14,588 bases of DNA, taken from assembly GCA_902767395.1 (NCBI GenBank), contig CACXHI010000035.1, positions 1-14,588 on the forward strand, read 5' to 3'. The stretch is from Oscillospiraceae bacterium. Its GTDB lineage: Bacteria > Bacillota > Clostridia > Oscillospirales > Oscillospiraceae. The notes below the pieces were generated by a model. The model ran no database searches. It had not been told where the DNA came from and was given only the letters and a program-made list of their open reading frames with translations. Positions 1-6,743 of this stretch are shown here, piece after piece (positions within the stretch are counted from its first letter, which is position 1; the number at the start of each line of letters is the position of its first letter). The translations under genes were made by a program, and so were the position numbers.

Positions 1-688
1 CCTTGAGATCCGCCATGGTGATGCCCTTGTCGATTACCAGACCCTCGATCTGGTGGAACATGGGAGAGTGGGTGGCGTCCACCTCGTCCTTGCGGAAGAC
101 GCGGCCCGGCGCCAGAATGCGGATCGGCGGGTGCTTGATGGCCTCCATCGCGCGAATCTGCATGGGCGAGGTCTGGGTGCGCAGCAGCAGGGAGCTGTCC
201 TCCTTCAGATAGAAGGTGTCCGACCAGTCGCGGGCGGGGTGACCCTCCTCCGTGTTCAGCTTGGTGAAGTTGTATTCCGCCAGCTCCACCTCCGGGCCCT
301 CCAAAATCTGAAAGCCCATGCCGATGAAGATTTCCTTCGCCTCGTCCAGCGCAATATACATGGGGTGCCTGTGGCCAAGCTCCGGCGCGACGCCGGGCAC
401 GGTTACGTCCAGCGCCTCGGCGGCAAGCCTGGCCTCCATCGCGGCGGCGGAAAGCTCGGCCTTCCGGGTTTCCAGATGCTCCTCAATGGCGGCGCGGACG
501 GAATTGGCAAGCTGTCCCATGACGGGGCGCTCCTCGGCGGAGAGCTTGCCCATCATCTTCAGGACGGCGGTGAGCTCGCCCTTCTTGCCCAGCAGCTTGA
601 CGCGCAGGGCCTCCAGCTCGGCGCTGTCCCGCGCCTGCTGGAGCGCTTGCAGGGCTTGCGCCTTGATTTGTTCCAGTTGTTCCTTCAT
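1..688 (-). CDS. pheS: Phenylalanyl-tRNA synthetase alpha subunit, N-terminal part (cut by window edge)
   Basis: The alpha subunit of the cytoplasmic alpha2beta2 phenylalanine-tRNA ligase; it carries the catalytic class II core that activates Phe and charges tRNA-Phe. About 229 residues are visible. The first ~85 residues are the charged, helical N-terminal coiled-coil arm that contacts tRNA. The class II core then begins, with recognisable segments HPARDWSDTFYL, LLRTQTSPMQIRAM, PGRVFRKDEVDATHSPMFHQ (motif 2 region) and IEGLVIDKGITMADLKG at the edge. The ATG at 688 is preceded by AAGGAGA at a normal distance. pheT is expected just downstream, outside the window. Expression should be controlled by the T-box leader directly upstream, which responds to uncharged tRNA-Phe. 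Nothing is odd in the visible part. Confidence 0.97.
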   Translation of the reverse strand, partial: MKEQLEQIKAQALQALQQARDSAELEALRVKLLGKKGELTAVLKMMGKLSAEERPVMGQLANSVRAAIEEHLETRKAELSAAAMEARLAAEALDVTVPGVAPELGHRHPMYIALDEAKEIFIGMGFQILEGPEVELAEYNFTKLNTEEGHPARDWSDTFYLKEDSSLLLRTQTSPMQIRAMEAIKHPPIRILAPGRVFRKDEVDATHSPMFHQIEGLVIDKGITMADLK

Positions 689-730
689 TCCTGATGTTCT
701 CCTTGTCAAATGGTGTGAATGCTTTGGTGA

Positions 731-770
731 AAAAGAAAAAGCCTTTCCTCCCACAAAGGGGACGAAAGAC
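731..770 (-). terminator. T-box-controlled intrinsic terminator ahead of pheS
   Basis: Read on the minus strand, GTCTTTCGTCCCC and TGGGAGGAAAGGC form a stem around a short TTTG loop. A run of Ts broken by one C follows (TTTTTCTTTT). The 5' arm begins just after the T-box bulge, so the antiterminator and terminator are mutually exclusive, as in standard transcription-attenuation T-boxes. Confidence 0.9.
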
Positions 771-1009
771 AAAGCTCCCGCGGTACCACCCGCATTCGCC
801 GGAATCCCGGCGCACTCGACGAACCTTAACGCGATTCCCACGGCAAGCCCTACGCAGTCCGATGCCGTGCGGCGGATCGAACCTTCAAGCTGCGGCTCCC
901 GGTCGAAGGCCGAATGCCCCACGGGAGATGCTCGCAGCAGCCGCATCCTCTCTGAACCCGTACCGGTGCACCGACAAACCGTTCCACGCCTGTACCTGTA
1001 TTCCAAAGT
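731..1009 (-). ncRNA. T-box riboswitch leader of pheS
   Basis: The minus-strand leader contains the T-box hallmark GGGTGGTACCGCGGGAGC (793-776), which pairs with the NCCA end of uncharged tRNA and forms the antiterminator. The AGAGAGGATGC segment typical of Stem I lies near 930-940. A strong terminator follows the T-box at 770-731. For a Phe operon the specifier should be UUC or UUU; a UUC at 881-879, in the context GAAGGTTCGATCC, is the best candidate I see. I did not fold the complete Stem I, so the specifier is tentative, while the T-box call itself is secure. The leader ends about 40 bases before the pheS start codon. Confidence 0.95.
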
Positions 1010-1015
1010 GGGGTA

Positions 1016-1044
1016 AGTATATCACATCTGCTCCGATTCTGCAA
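1016..1044 (-). promoter_or_regulatory. Promoter of the pheS T-box transcript
   Basis: On the minus strand TTGCAG (1044-1039) and TATACT (1021-1016) are separated by exactly 17 bases. This puts the start near 1009, just ahead of the T-box leader. The -10 is close to consensus and the -35 is weaker. A TTGACG further upstream (about 1055) has no good -10 at 16-18 bases, so I prefer this pair. Confidence 0.65.
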
Positions 1045-1309
1045 GCATTTTTTCGGAATCGTCAAGTTTTTGCGTTAGAATTTGCGTTTTCGTGAATCAG
1101 CGTTTTGGGAATGAAGCGCGCCCGCCAACGCACCCGCGTTTTGCAGCGGCGCACACCGTGCGCCACGCCGCAAACACACCGTCGCGTCGCAGGGGAGGCG
1201 TTTCGCCTCCCACGTTGATTGCGCTGTTCCCGTGATTCGCGGAACGGGAAACCCGTCCTACGGGTTGGTTGCGCATCGGCGGACAAGCAAGGCGCCTGTC
1301 TCTGCGCGC
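1045..1309. repeat. Gene-free stretch holding four inverted repeats
   Basis: There is no convincing gene between the T-box promoter and the lipoprotein stop. The stretch carries four separate short dyads: 1148-1164 (GGCGCAC..GTGCGCC), 1193-1211 (GGGAGGCG-TTT-CGCCTCCC), 1227-1250 (TTCCCGT..ACGGGAA) and 1250-1266 (AACCCG-TCCTA-CGGGTT). None has a T tract, so none is a textbook terminator for the lipoprotein gene, although together they could end or protect its transcript. The first dyad closely resembles one at 11038-11054. Dispersed intergenic palindromes are common in this bacterial group, and I infer this is such an element. Confidence 0.55.
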
Positions 1310-1798
1310 TTATTCCCAGTAGGAAACAAACGACGGATCCTCTTTCCGACACTCGTTGTAGTATTCAAACGAATATGGCTCAATGCACGACGGTGTTTGG
1401 ATGTCCTGCCCGACGGTATCGATTGCTCTGAGAAAAGTGGGATTCTCCATCACTCCGCCGACATAATACTCCATCAGATAATTCGCATCGGGGTCTTCCT
1501 TGAGCAGATACACCCGATTGTTGGGGTCCTCTTCCCCGTCCTGCACGACGAAACCCAAGCACGGCCCGATGTTTTTTTCTGTGAGAAAACCTTTTTGAGT
1601 CCCGTCATAAGGAATGTAGGTTCGCCCGTTGTATTCGATTGACTGATATCGGTCGTCTGCGTTGTTGGGATTGGTAAAGGTGCCGGTGTGAAACTGAATC
1701 GGGTTCTCAGGGAGAGAATCGTCAAACTTGCACCCTGCCAAAAACAGCAGGAGCAGGGCAGAAGCAACGATACAGGCGACTTTCCATTTGCGTTTCAT
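1310..1798 (-). CDS. Uncharacterised small lipoprotein
   Basis: A 162-residue secreted lipoprotein of unknown function. It begins MKRKWK, followed by a hydrophobic stretch (residues 7-21) and a lipobox LAGC at 20-23, so Cys23 should be lipidated and the mature chain anchored outside the membrane. The mature part is acidic and rich in Tyr, Asn and Asp, with segments such as GRTYIPYDGTQKGFL, GPCLGFV and YLLKEDPDANYLMEYYVGG. It has a second Cys pair (in CIEPYSF and YNECRK) that could form a disulfide. The ATG at 1798 has GGAGGAAAAACG upstream; a longer reading to 1954 would remove the signal peptide from the N-terminus and is rejected. It is a single gene with its own promoter. I do not recognise the family. 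Confidence 0.85.
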   Translation of the reverse strand: MKRKWKVACIVASALLLLFLAGCKFDDSLPENPIQFHTGTFTNPNNADDRYQSIEYNGRTYIPYDGTQKGFLTEKNIGPCLGFVVQDGEEDPNNRVYLLKEDPDANYLMEYYVGGVMENPTFLRAIDTVGQDIQTPSCIEPYSFEYYNECRKEDPSFVSYWE

Positions 1799-1855
1799 CG
1801 TTTTTCCTCCATCCGGTGCGATTGCTTGCGGGAACACGCTGTCACAGCCCGCCGT

Positions 1856-1909
1856 ATTGTAGCAGCCTTCCATTGAAAATGTGTAAACAATGTGTAAACA
1901 AAGTGTAAG
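1856..1909 (-). promoter_or_regulatory. Lipoprotein promoter with three 11-bp-spaced TTACA repeats (Pho-box-like)
   Basis: Read on the minus strand, CTTACA (1909-1904), TTTACA (1898-1893) and TTTACA (1887-1882) recur at exact 11-base intervals. They end 20 bases before a good -10, TACAAT (1861-1856). The position where a -35 would sit (ACACAT) is poor and overlaps the last repeat. This is the layout of a promoter activated by an OmpR/PhoB-type response regulator; the repeat matches the TT(A/C/T)ACA box described for Bacillus PhoP. The repeats and spacing are seen directly; the regulator is inferred. Confidence 0.6.
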
Positions 1910-1938
1910 AAAGAGGAAGTTTTGCGTGAAACCGCGTT

Positions 1939-2075
1939 CTATACCCGCACCCATGCGTCCCGGAGGACTTGTACGACCGGCGAGATCTGTGCCGTGGGCA
2001 ACCCACCGTAGCCCGCGACCAGCGCAGAGGGCAGGGGAGACTGCCGCCCCGTCGTGCTCGCTGATCCGTAGTGGC
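1939..2075 (-). pseudogene. Remnant duplicate of the 3' end of a MocR/PdxR regulator gene
   Basis: Bases 1950-2038 align without gaps to 2177-2265 inside the regulator gene next door, at about 80% identity by hand count (18 mismatches in 89). In the same frame the remnant reads SPLPSALVAGYGGLPTAQIS...VVQVLRDAWVRV and then stops. The intact gene reads APLPSTLVVGYGGLPTEQIP...VVQTLRDAWG at its C-terminus. Homology fades upstream of the GRQSPLP segment. Third-position-biased differences suggest it evolved as coding sequence for some time. I read it as the tail of a second, deleted paralogue or the old 3' end left after recombination; it has no start and is not expected to make protein. Confidence 0.7.
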
Positions 2076-2102
2076 CGCTGACCACGGCGGCCTTGCGCTG
2101 CG

Positions 2103-3629
2103 TCAACGAAACGCGCCCGTTATCTGCAACGCACCCAATGGTTTCTCTGCCTCGGATTGTCTGCAATCGCAGCAACCCCATGCGTCCCGCAGCGTCTGTA
2201 CCACCTGCGGAATCTGCTCCGTCGGCAAGCCGCCGTAGCCCACGACGAGCGTGGAGGGCAGGGGAGCGGTTTTTCGGCAGTATTCCGAGAGACCGTGCAG
2301 GGCGATTCCGGCGCTTGCGGCCCGGGCGATCAGCTCTGCTTCGCTGCGCTGCGGAAGGGTCAGCAGGAAGTGAATCCCGCCGTCTGCGCCGAAGACGGCA
2401 GCTCCGTCAATCGCTGCAATCGCGTGAAGCAGGGTCTGCCGCCGGTCGGCGTAGAGCTTCCCGACCCGCCGCAGATAGCGGGCATAGAAGCCCTCGTCCA
2501 AAAACCGGGCCATGACCCGCTGTTCGTAGCGAGACACCGTGGACTGCTGCCGTCCGAACAGCGTTTGCCACTGGTTCGCCAGCGAGGGCGGCAGCACCAG
2601 ATAGGCAAGTCGAATCGCGGGTGCCAAGCTGCGGCTGAAGGTTCCTGCATAGATGACCCTTTCGTGCCGATCCATGCCCTGCATGGACGAGATCGGCCTT
2701 CCGCCGTATCGGAACTCGCTGTCGTAGTCGTCCTCAATGATCCAGCCGTTTCCCTCGACAGCCCAGCGCAGCAGCCGGGAACGCCGGGAGGCCGGCATAG
2801 TGACGCCCAGCGGAAACTGATGGGAGGGCGTCAGATAGGCGACGGTTGCGCCGCTGGCCTCCAGCGCCTGCGCGTTCATCCCGTGTTGATCCATCGGAAC
2901 GTAGCAAACCGACCGTTCTCTGGAGCGCAGCACCCGCTCCAGCGCCGGATAGCCGGGATCCTCGATGGCGTAAACCGTTCCGCTGCCAAAGAGCGTCACA
3001 AGCTGATCCGTCAGAATCTCCAGCCCTGCGCCGATCACGACCTGCTCCGGGGCACAGCGCACGCCGCGGTATTCGTTCAGCAGGCGGGCCAGCGCCTCGC
3101 GCAGCGCAGGTTCTCCCTGCGCCTCCCCGCGCTGCAAAAGGGCAGGGGAGTTGTAGACGACCTCCTTGTAGAGCTTTGCCCACGATGCGTAGGGAAAGAG
3201 GGAAACGTCCACGGCTGAGGTCGAGAGCACAGAGCCGGGGCTTCCTGTCGGACAGGGGGAGGGACAAGCGCCGCTCGTCCGCCCTGCGAAGGATTCCGCT
3301 GACGCAGGGGATTCTTGAGCACGCTGCGGCGCTGCCTCTTCTGTCCGCATGGGGGCTGTATTCCCAAGTGGCTCCAGAGTGATGTAATTCGCGGCAAAAA
3401 ACCCGCTTCTGGGTCTGGACTCCACATATCCCTCCGCGCAGAGAAGCGCATAGGCCGTCTCCACCGTGGAGCGGCTGACGCCGAGCTGTGCGCAAAGCGC
3501 CCGCTTGGAGGGCAGCCTCTCTCCGTGGCGCAGTCTGCCCTCCCGGATGGCAGCGGCAATCGCCCGGTAGAGCTGGTCGTACATCGGCGTTTTGCAATTC
3601 GGATCAAGCGTCAAGATCAAGGAAAACAT
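2103..3629 (-). CDS. pdxR: MocR/PdxR-type GntR-family regulator with aminotransferase-like domain, probable regulator of B6 salvage
   Basis: A 508-residue transcription regulator. Residues ~10-80 form a GntR winged helix-turn-helix (PMYDQLYRAIAAAIREGRL, LPSKRALCAQLGVSRSTV, GYVESRPRSGFFA). After a linker, residues ~120-480 form a type I aminotransferase fold (EDPGYPALERVL, IEDDYDSEFRYGGRPI, YAGTFSRSLAPAIRLAY). In MocR proteins PLP binds to a Lys in the GTFSK motif; here codon 333 (2633-2631, CGC) is Arg, so a normal Schiff base cannot form at this site. The ATG at 3629 has GGAGGT five bases upstream and is preferred over a TTG at 3641. The C-terminus carries a ~23-residue tail absent from the neighbouring remnant copy. 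Divergence from a kinase gene and a vitamin carrier gene supports a PdxR role; the exact ligand is inferred. Confidence 0.88.
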   Translation of the reverse strand: MFSLILTLDPNCKTPMYDQLYRAIAAAIREGRLRHGERLPSKRALCAQLGVSRSTVETAYALLCAEGYVESRPRSGFFAANYITLEPLGNTAPMRTEEAAPQRAQESPASAESFAGRTSGACPSPCPTGSPGSVLSTSAVDVSLFPYASWAKLYKEVVYNSPALLQRGEAQGEPALREALARLLNEYRGVRCAPEQVVIGAGLEILTDQLVTLFGSGTVYAIEDPGYPALERVLRSRERSVCYVPMDQHGMNAQALEASGATVAYLTPSHQFPLGVTMPASRRSRLLRWAVEGNGWIIEDDYDSEFRYGGRPISSMQGMDRHERVIYAGTFSRSLAPAIRLAYLVLPPSLANQWQTLFGRQQSTVSRYEQRVMARFLDEGFYARYLRRVGKLYADRRQTLLHAIAAIDGAAVFGADGGIHFLLTLPQRSEAELIARAASAGIALHGLSEYCRKTAPLPSTLVVGYGGLPTEQIPQVVQTLRDAWGCCDCRQSEAEKPLGALQITGAFR

Positions 3630-3695
3630 CGGAACCTCCAAAGCACAGGATCAAACAACTCTGACCCCATAAAAAAGAAAAAAACTGAGCATATA

Positions 3696-3738
3696 CACAG
3701 GGCCAGATTGTGCTATAATCATAGCGAAAACAGGGGCA
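3696..3738 (+). promoter_or_regulatory. pdxK promoter with candidate regulator direct repeat
   Basis: An extended -10, TGCTATAAT (TATAAT at 3714-3719), lies 55 bases before the kinase start. No good -35 is present at 17 bases (ATATAC), as expected for an activated or extended -10 promoter. CACAGGGCCA (3696-3705) and AACAGGGGCA (3729-3738) form an imperfect direct repeat 33 bases apart that flanks the -10. MocR-family proteins typically bind widely spaced direct repeats in the divergent region, so this pair is a candidate operator. The promoter call is fairly firm; the operator is speculative. Confidence 0.5.
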
Positions 3739-3773
3739 TGTGTCAAGTCCCCGAGCAAAAGGAGTCAGAAAAC

Positions 3774-4604
3774 ATGGATTACAAACGGATTCTCACGGTT
3801 CAGGATATTTCCTGCGTCGGTCAGTGTTCTTTGACGGTGGCTCTGCCGATCCTCTCCGCTGCGGGGCATGAGACCTGCATTCTTCCCTCTGCGGTGCTCT
3901 CTACGCACACGGCAGGCTTTTCCGGCTATACCGTGCGGGATCTGACCGAAGACATTCCCGCCATAACCGCCCATTGGCAAAAGGAGGGGATTTGCTTCGA
4001 GGCTGTCTACACCGGATATCTCGGCAGTGCAGAGCAGATTCGTGATGTGAAAGAAATCTTCCGCACCTGCGCGGCGGAGAACTGCGTCACGATTGTCGAT
4101 CCCGCAATGGCGGACAACGGCAAGCTCTACCCGGCTTTTGACATGGCCTTTGTCGATCAGATGAAGACGCTGGCCTTTGAGGCGCAGTTGATTCTTCCCA
4201 ATATTACAGAGGCGTGTCTTCTGACCGGGTACCCCTACCGCGAGATCTATGACGAAGCCTATATTTCCGGCCTGCTCGACAGCCTGCGCGCTGCCGGTGC
4301 AAAGACTGTCATCCTCACCGGCGTGAGCTACAACGAACAGACGACGGGCGTTGTGGTGATGGAGGGGGATTCTCGGCGCTACTATGCCCATAAGCGCTAT
4401 GCCAAGGGCTGCCATGGAACCGGCGACGTCTACGCCTCCGCCTTTGTCGGCGCGTTCCTGCGCGGGAAAACTGCCTATGATGCGGCCAGAATTGCCGCGG
4501 ACTACACGCTTCGCTGCATTGAGGTGACGCGCCCCGACCCGAGCCACTGGTATGGCGTCAAGTTCGAAGCTGTTCTGCCGGAGTTGATCGAGGCTCTGCG
4601 CTGA
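3774..4604 (+). CDS. pdxK: Pyridoxal/pyridoxine/pyridoxamine kinase (PdxK/PdxY family)
   Basis: A 276-residue ribokinase-fold enzyme that phosphorylates B6 vitamers at the 5' hydroxyl with ATP, the committing step of B6 salvage in the cytoplasm. Family marks are DISCVGQCSL (11-20), STHTAGFSGY (43-52, vitamer-binding loop), VDPAMADNGKLYP (108-120), LPNITEACLLTG (141-152) and the anion-hole/catalytic segment GCHGTGD (212-218) with Asp218 as expected base. Length and motif order are normal for PdxY-like kinases. The ATG at 3774 follows AAAAGGAG; open frame extends far upstream but has no support there. It starts a two-gene operon with the S-component gene and is divergent from the MocR regulator. 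A hydroxymethylpyrimidine kinase is a less likely alternative given the context. Confidence 0.93.
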   Translation: MDYKRILTVQDISCVGQCSLTVALPILSAAGHETCILPSAVLSTHTAGFSGYTVRDLTEDIPAITAHWQKEGICFEAVYTGYLGSAEQIRDVKEIFRTCAAENCVTIVDPAMADNGKLYPAFDMAFVDQMKTLAFEAQLILPNITEACLLTGYPYREIYDEAYISGLLDSLRAAGAKTVILTGVSYNEQTTGVVVMEGDSRRYYAHKRYAKGCHGTGDVYASAFVGAFLRGKTAYDAARIAADYTLRCIEVTRPDPSHWYGVKFEAVLPELIEALR

Positions 4605-4658
4605 ACTACCGGTTGCAGACCGGGATTACTCAGAAAAAAATAGAAAGAAGGCTGTTCC

Positions 4659-5237
4659 ATGAAATCCAAGCATCCGATCCACGTCATTGTCTATACCGCC
4701 CTGATGGCGGCAATTGTGTTCGCCCTGACGTCGCTCTTCATTCCTCTGGGAGAGTCCAAGGTGCATTGTGGCAACGCTGCCAGTATGCTGGCCGGCCTGC
4801 TCCTCGGCCCGTGGCTGGGCGGTACCGCTTCCGGCATCGGCGCGTTCCTCTTCGACCTGACGCACGGCTACGGCTTTGTTGAGGCCCTCATTACCTTTGC
4901 CAGCAAGTTTCTGATGGCGATGATCGCCGGACTTGTCGCTGGCGCCTATCGGCGCAAGGGCAATGTGCTCGACGGCAAGGGCCACCTGCGGGTGGTGCTG
5001 GGCTGCGTCGCGGGCGGTTTGACCTACGTCGCCCTGTATATGCTCAAGACCTACATCAAGCAGCGCTTTGTCGCGGGCGTGCCGCTCGACGGAACTCTGA
5101 CGGTCATGGCGGCGAAGCTCCCGGCCACGGCCATCAACAACGGCTTTGCCGCTGTGGTGACGCCCATCCTCTATACCGCGCTGCGTCCGGCGCTGAACAA
5201 AATCGGCGTCATTGACCAGCTTAACCCCAAGTGCTGA
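4659..5237 (+). CDS. ECF transporter S component, probably for pyridoxine/B6 (PdxU-like)
   Basis: A 192-residue integral membrane protein with about six hydrophobic segments, the size and layout of substrate-binding S components of energy-coupling-factor vitamin transporters. Visible hallmarks are the N-terminal VYTALMAAIVFALTSLFIPL, the segment SKVHCGNAASMLAGLLLGPW with small residues, GTASGIGAFLFDLTHGYGF, and the late AKLPATAINNGFAAVVTPIL. It lies 54 bases after the kinase stop, with AGAAAGAAGG as ribosome binding site; a small CCGGT/ACCGG hairpin (4609-4623) lies between the two genes. No EcfA or EcfT gene is nearby, so it would share an energising module encoded elsewhere (group II ECF). 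B6 as substrate rests on the linked kinase and regulator; PdxU-type S components with such linkage are known. Confidence 0.85.
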   Translation: MKSKHPIHVIVYTALMAAIVFALTSLFIPLGESKVHCGNAASMLAGLLLGPWLGGTASGIGAFLFDLTHGYGFVEALITFASKFLMAMIAGLVAGAYRRKGNVLDGKGHLRVVLGCVAGGLTYVALYMLKTYIKQRFVAGVPLDGTLTVMAAKLPATAINNGFAAVVTPILYTALRPALNKIGVIDQLNPKC

Positions 5238-5247
5238 GCGAATTCGG

Positions 5248-5303
5248 AAAAAGCTGCCGTCGGAAACGGGTCCTTCCCTGTTTCCGACGGCAGGCTTTTT
5301 TCA
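5248..5303. terminator. Bidirectional terminator between the B6 operon and the deacetylase gene
   Basis: TGCCGTCGGAAAC (5255-5267) pairs perfectly with GTTTCCGACGGCA (5280-5292) around a 12-base loop. It has an A run before and a T run after, so it works in both directions. It serves the convergent ends of the S-component gene (plus) and the deacetylase gene (minus), and the minus stop codon lies at its very edge. Confidence 0.93.
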
Positions 5304-6737
5304 GTTGTTCAGGTGGTGGTGCGCCTTTGGGCTGGAGGGGGACAGGGGCAGGAAGGTATAGCCGTTGGCAAGTCCCCACTGGATGATCCGCTCCACCGCG
5401 TCCACGCTGTAGCCCTTGCTGTCATGCTGGAGGACAATGGAGACGTTGTAGCGCTTTACCCCGTCGATCACGTTTTGGAACACCACGTCGGTGTCGGTGG
5501 TGAGGCCGGCGTCGCCGGAGGACACGTTCCAGTCGTAATACTGGTAGCCCGCGTCCGTGACCGCCTGCACCAGCCGGGTCATAATCCCCGGATTGAAGCT
5601 GCTGACCTTGTTTGAGCTGCCGCCGGGGAACCGAATCATTGTGGTATAGGAGCCGGTCTGTGCCTTGACGATCTCGTTCATCGCCTGCAGATCGGCAAAA
5701 TAGGCGTCCTCGCTGGCGTAGATTTTTTGATAGTCGTGGGTCAGACTGTGTACCGCCACGGAGTGTCCGGCAGCGGCTTCCCGCCCGATCATCTCCCGGT
5801 AGCCGTAGTTCACCACGAAGAAGGTGGCCTTAACGTCGTACTTCGCCAGAATTCCCAGCAGGCGTTCCGTGTGCTGGCTGGGGCCGTCGTCAAAGGTCAG
5901 ATAGATGATCTTGCTGCCCGGATCGGAGGGGTCCGGCTGCGGGGCCTTTTCGACGCGCACCGTGCGAACGGCCTCCGCCGTGTTGCCGTAGCTGTCGGTC
6001 ACCTCATAGCGGATGGGATAGTCTCCGGCCTGCCAGATATCCACCGCGCCGCTGACGGAGACCCGGTCGGTGATTTCGCCGTCGAGATTATCCGTTGCCT
6101 CATAGCCCGGCTCCTCGAAGGCAGTTCCCACGCGCAGGACAGGCGCTTGGTCGCCCAAAAGGGTCAGGGTTGGGGGAATGGGATCGTTGTAGACCAGCGG
6201 ACGGAAGGCCTCTGCGGTGTTGCCGCTGCGGTCTTGGACGGAATAGTATACCCCATCGTCCCGCACCTCGCGGCGCACCTGCGCAGTTAGATCGCCGTCG
6301 AGACTGTCCGTGGCGGTGTAACCTGCCTCCTCGTAGACGGTTCCGGGCAGGAGATAGTCAAACTCGTCGGCAACCAGCTCCAGCGTGGGAGGCGTGGTAT
6401 CCACAACGTGAACGCGGATGGTTTGCTCCGCTGTCTCGAACAAGCCCTCGGCATGGTAGGACAGCACGTAGTCTCCGGGCCGGGCGGCATCCACGCTGCC
6501 GCCTTGGACGACCTCCAGCGCTTTGCCCTCCCGCAGAAACAGGTCGCCCTTTAACAAGGCGGTGGCCGACGGAAGCGTGTAGTCTGATCCGGCCTCCACC
6601 GTCTGCTCTGTCGGGGCGTCGATCCGCAGCTCGATCCGCCAGCGGTTGCACAGAAACAGACCGATTAGCGTGAGCAGGCACACCGGGATCATTACCAGGG
6701 TAAAAGCGGAAGTGCGGCGGCGCTTTTTCACTTGCAT
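5301..6737 (-). CDS. Membrane-anchored polysaccharide deacetylase with Ig-like domains
   Basis: A 478-residue surface enzyme of the NodB/carbohydrate esterase 4 family, which removes N- or O-acetyl groups from cell-wall glycans. Residues 5-8 are a KRRR-type cytosolic patch and 11-30 a single membrane anchor. About 35-113, 117-184 and 188-263 are three Ig-like beta domains; the last two carry the paired GYxATDxLDG and xDxxGNTAEA signatures of DUF5011-type repeats. The catalytic domain (277-478) keeps all motifs: TFDDGP (281-286), HSLTH (330-334), RFPGG (369-373), DWN (402-404) and LQHDS (436-440). Metal ligands Asp283/His330/His334 and the catalytic Asp282 and His438 are present. I prefer the ATG at 6737, seven bases after AGGAGG, over one at 6743 that sits on top of it. 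Substrate (peptidoglycan or a secondary polymer) cannot be told. Confidence 0.92.
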   Translation of the reverse strand: MQVKKRRRTSAFTLVMIPVCLLTLIGLFLCNRWRIELRIDAPTEQTVEAGSDYTLPSATALLKGDLFLREGKALEVVQGGSVDAARPGDYVLSYHAEGLFETAEQTIRVHVVDTTPPTLELVADEFDYLLPGTVYEEAGYTATDSLDGDLTAQVRREVRDDGVYYSVQDRSGNTAEAFRPLVYNDPIPPTLTLLGDQAPVLRVGTAFEEPGYEATDNLDGEITDRVSVSGAVDIWQAGDYPIRYEVTDSYGNTAEAVRTVRVEKAPQPDPSDPGSKIIYLTFDDGPSQHTERLLGILAKYDVKATFFVVNYGYREMIGREAAAGHSVAVHSLTHDYQKIYASEDAYFADLQAMNEIVKAQTGSYTTMIRFPGGSSNKVSSFNPGIMTRLVQAVTDAGYQYYDWNVSSGDAGLTTDTDVVFQNVIDGVKRYNVSIVLQHDSKGYSVDAVERIIQWGLANGYTFLPLSPSSPKAHHHLNN

Positions 6738-6743
6738 CTCCAT

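Noticed and set aside
2157..3218. Long plus-strand open frame opposite the MocR regulator gene
   Set aside because: No recognisable domain and no ribosome binding site; the minus frame has complete HTH and aminotransferase-like domains.
3315..3773. N-terminal extension of the pyridoxal kinase frame
   Set aside because: It would overlap the regulator gene and run through the TATAAT promoter. The ATG at 3774 has a good ribosome binding site and gives the normal family length.
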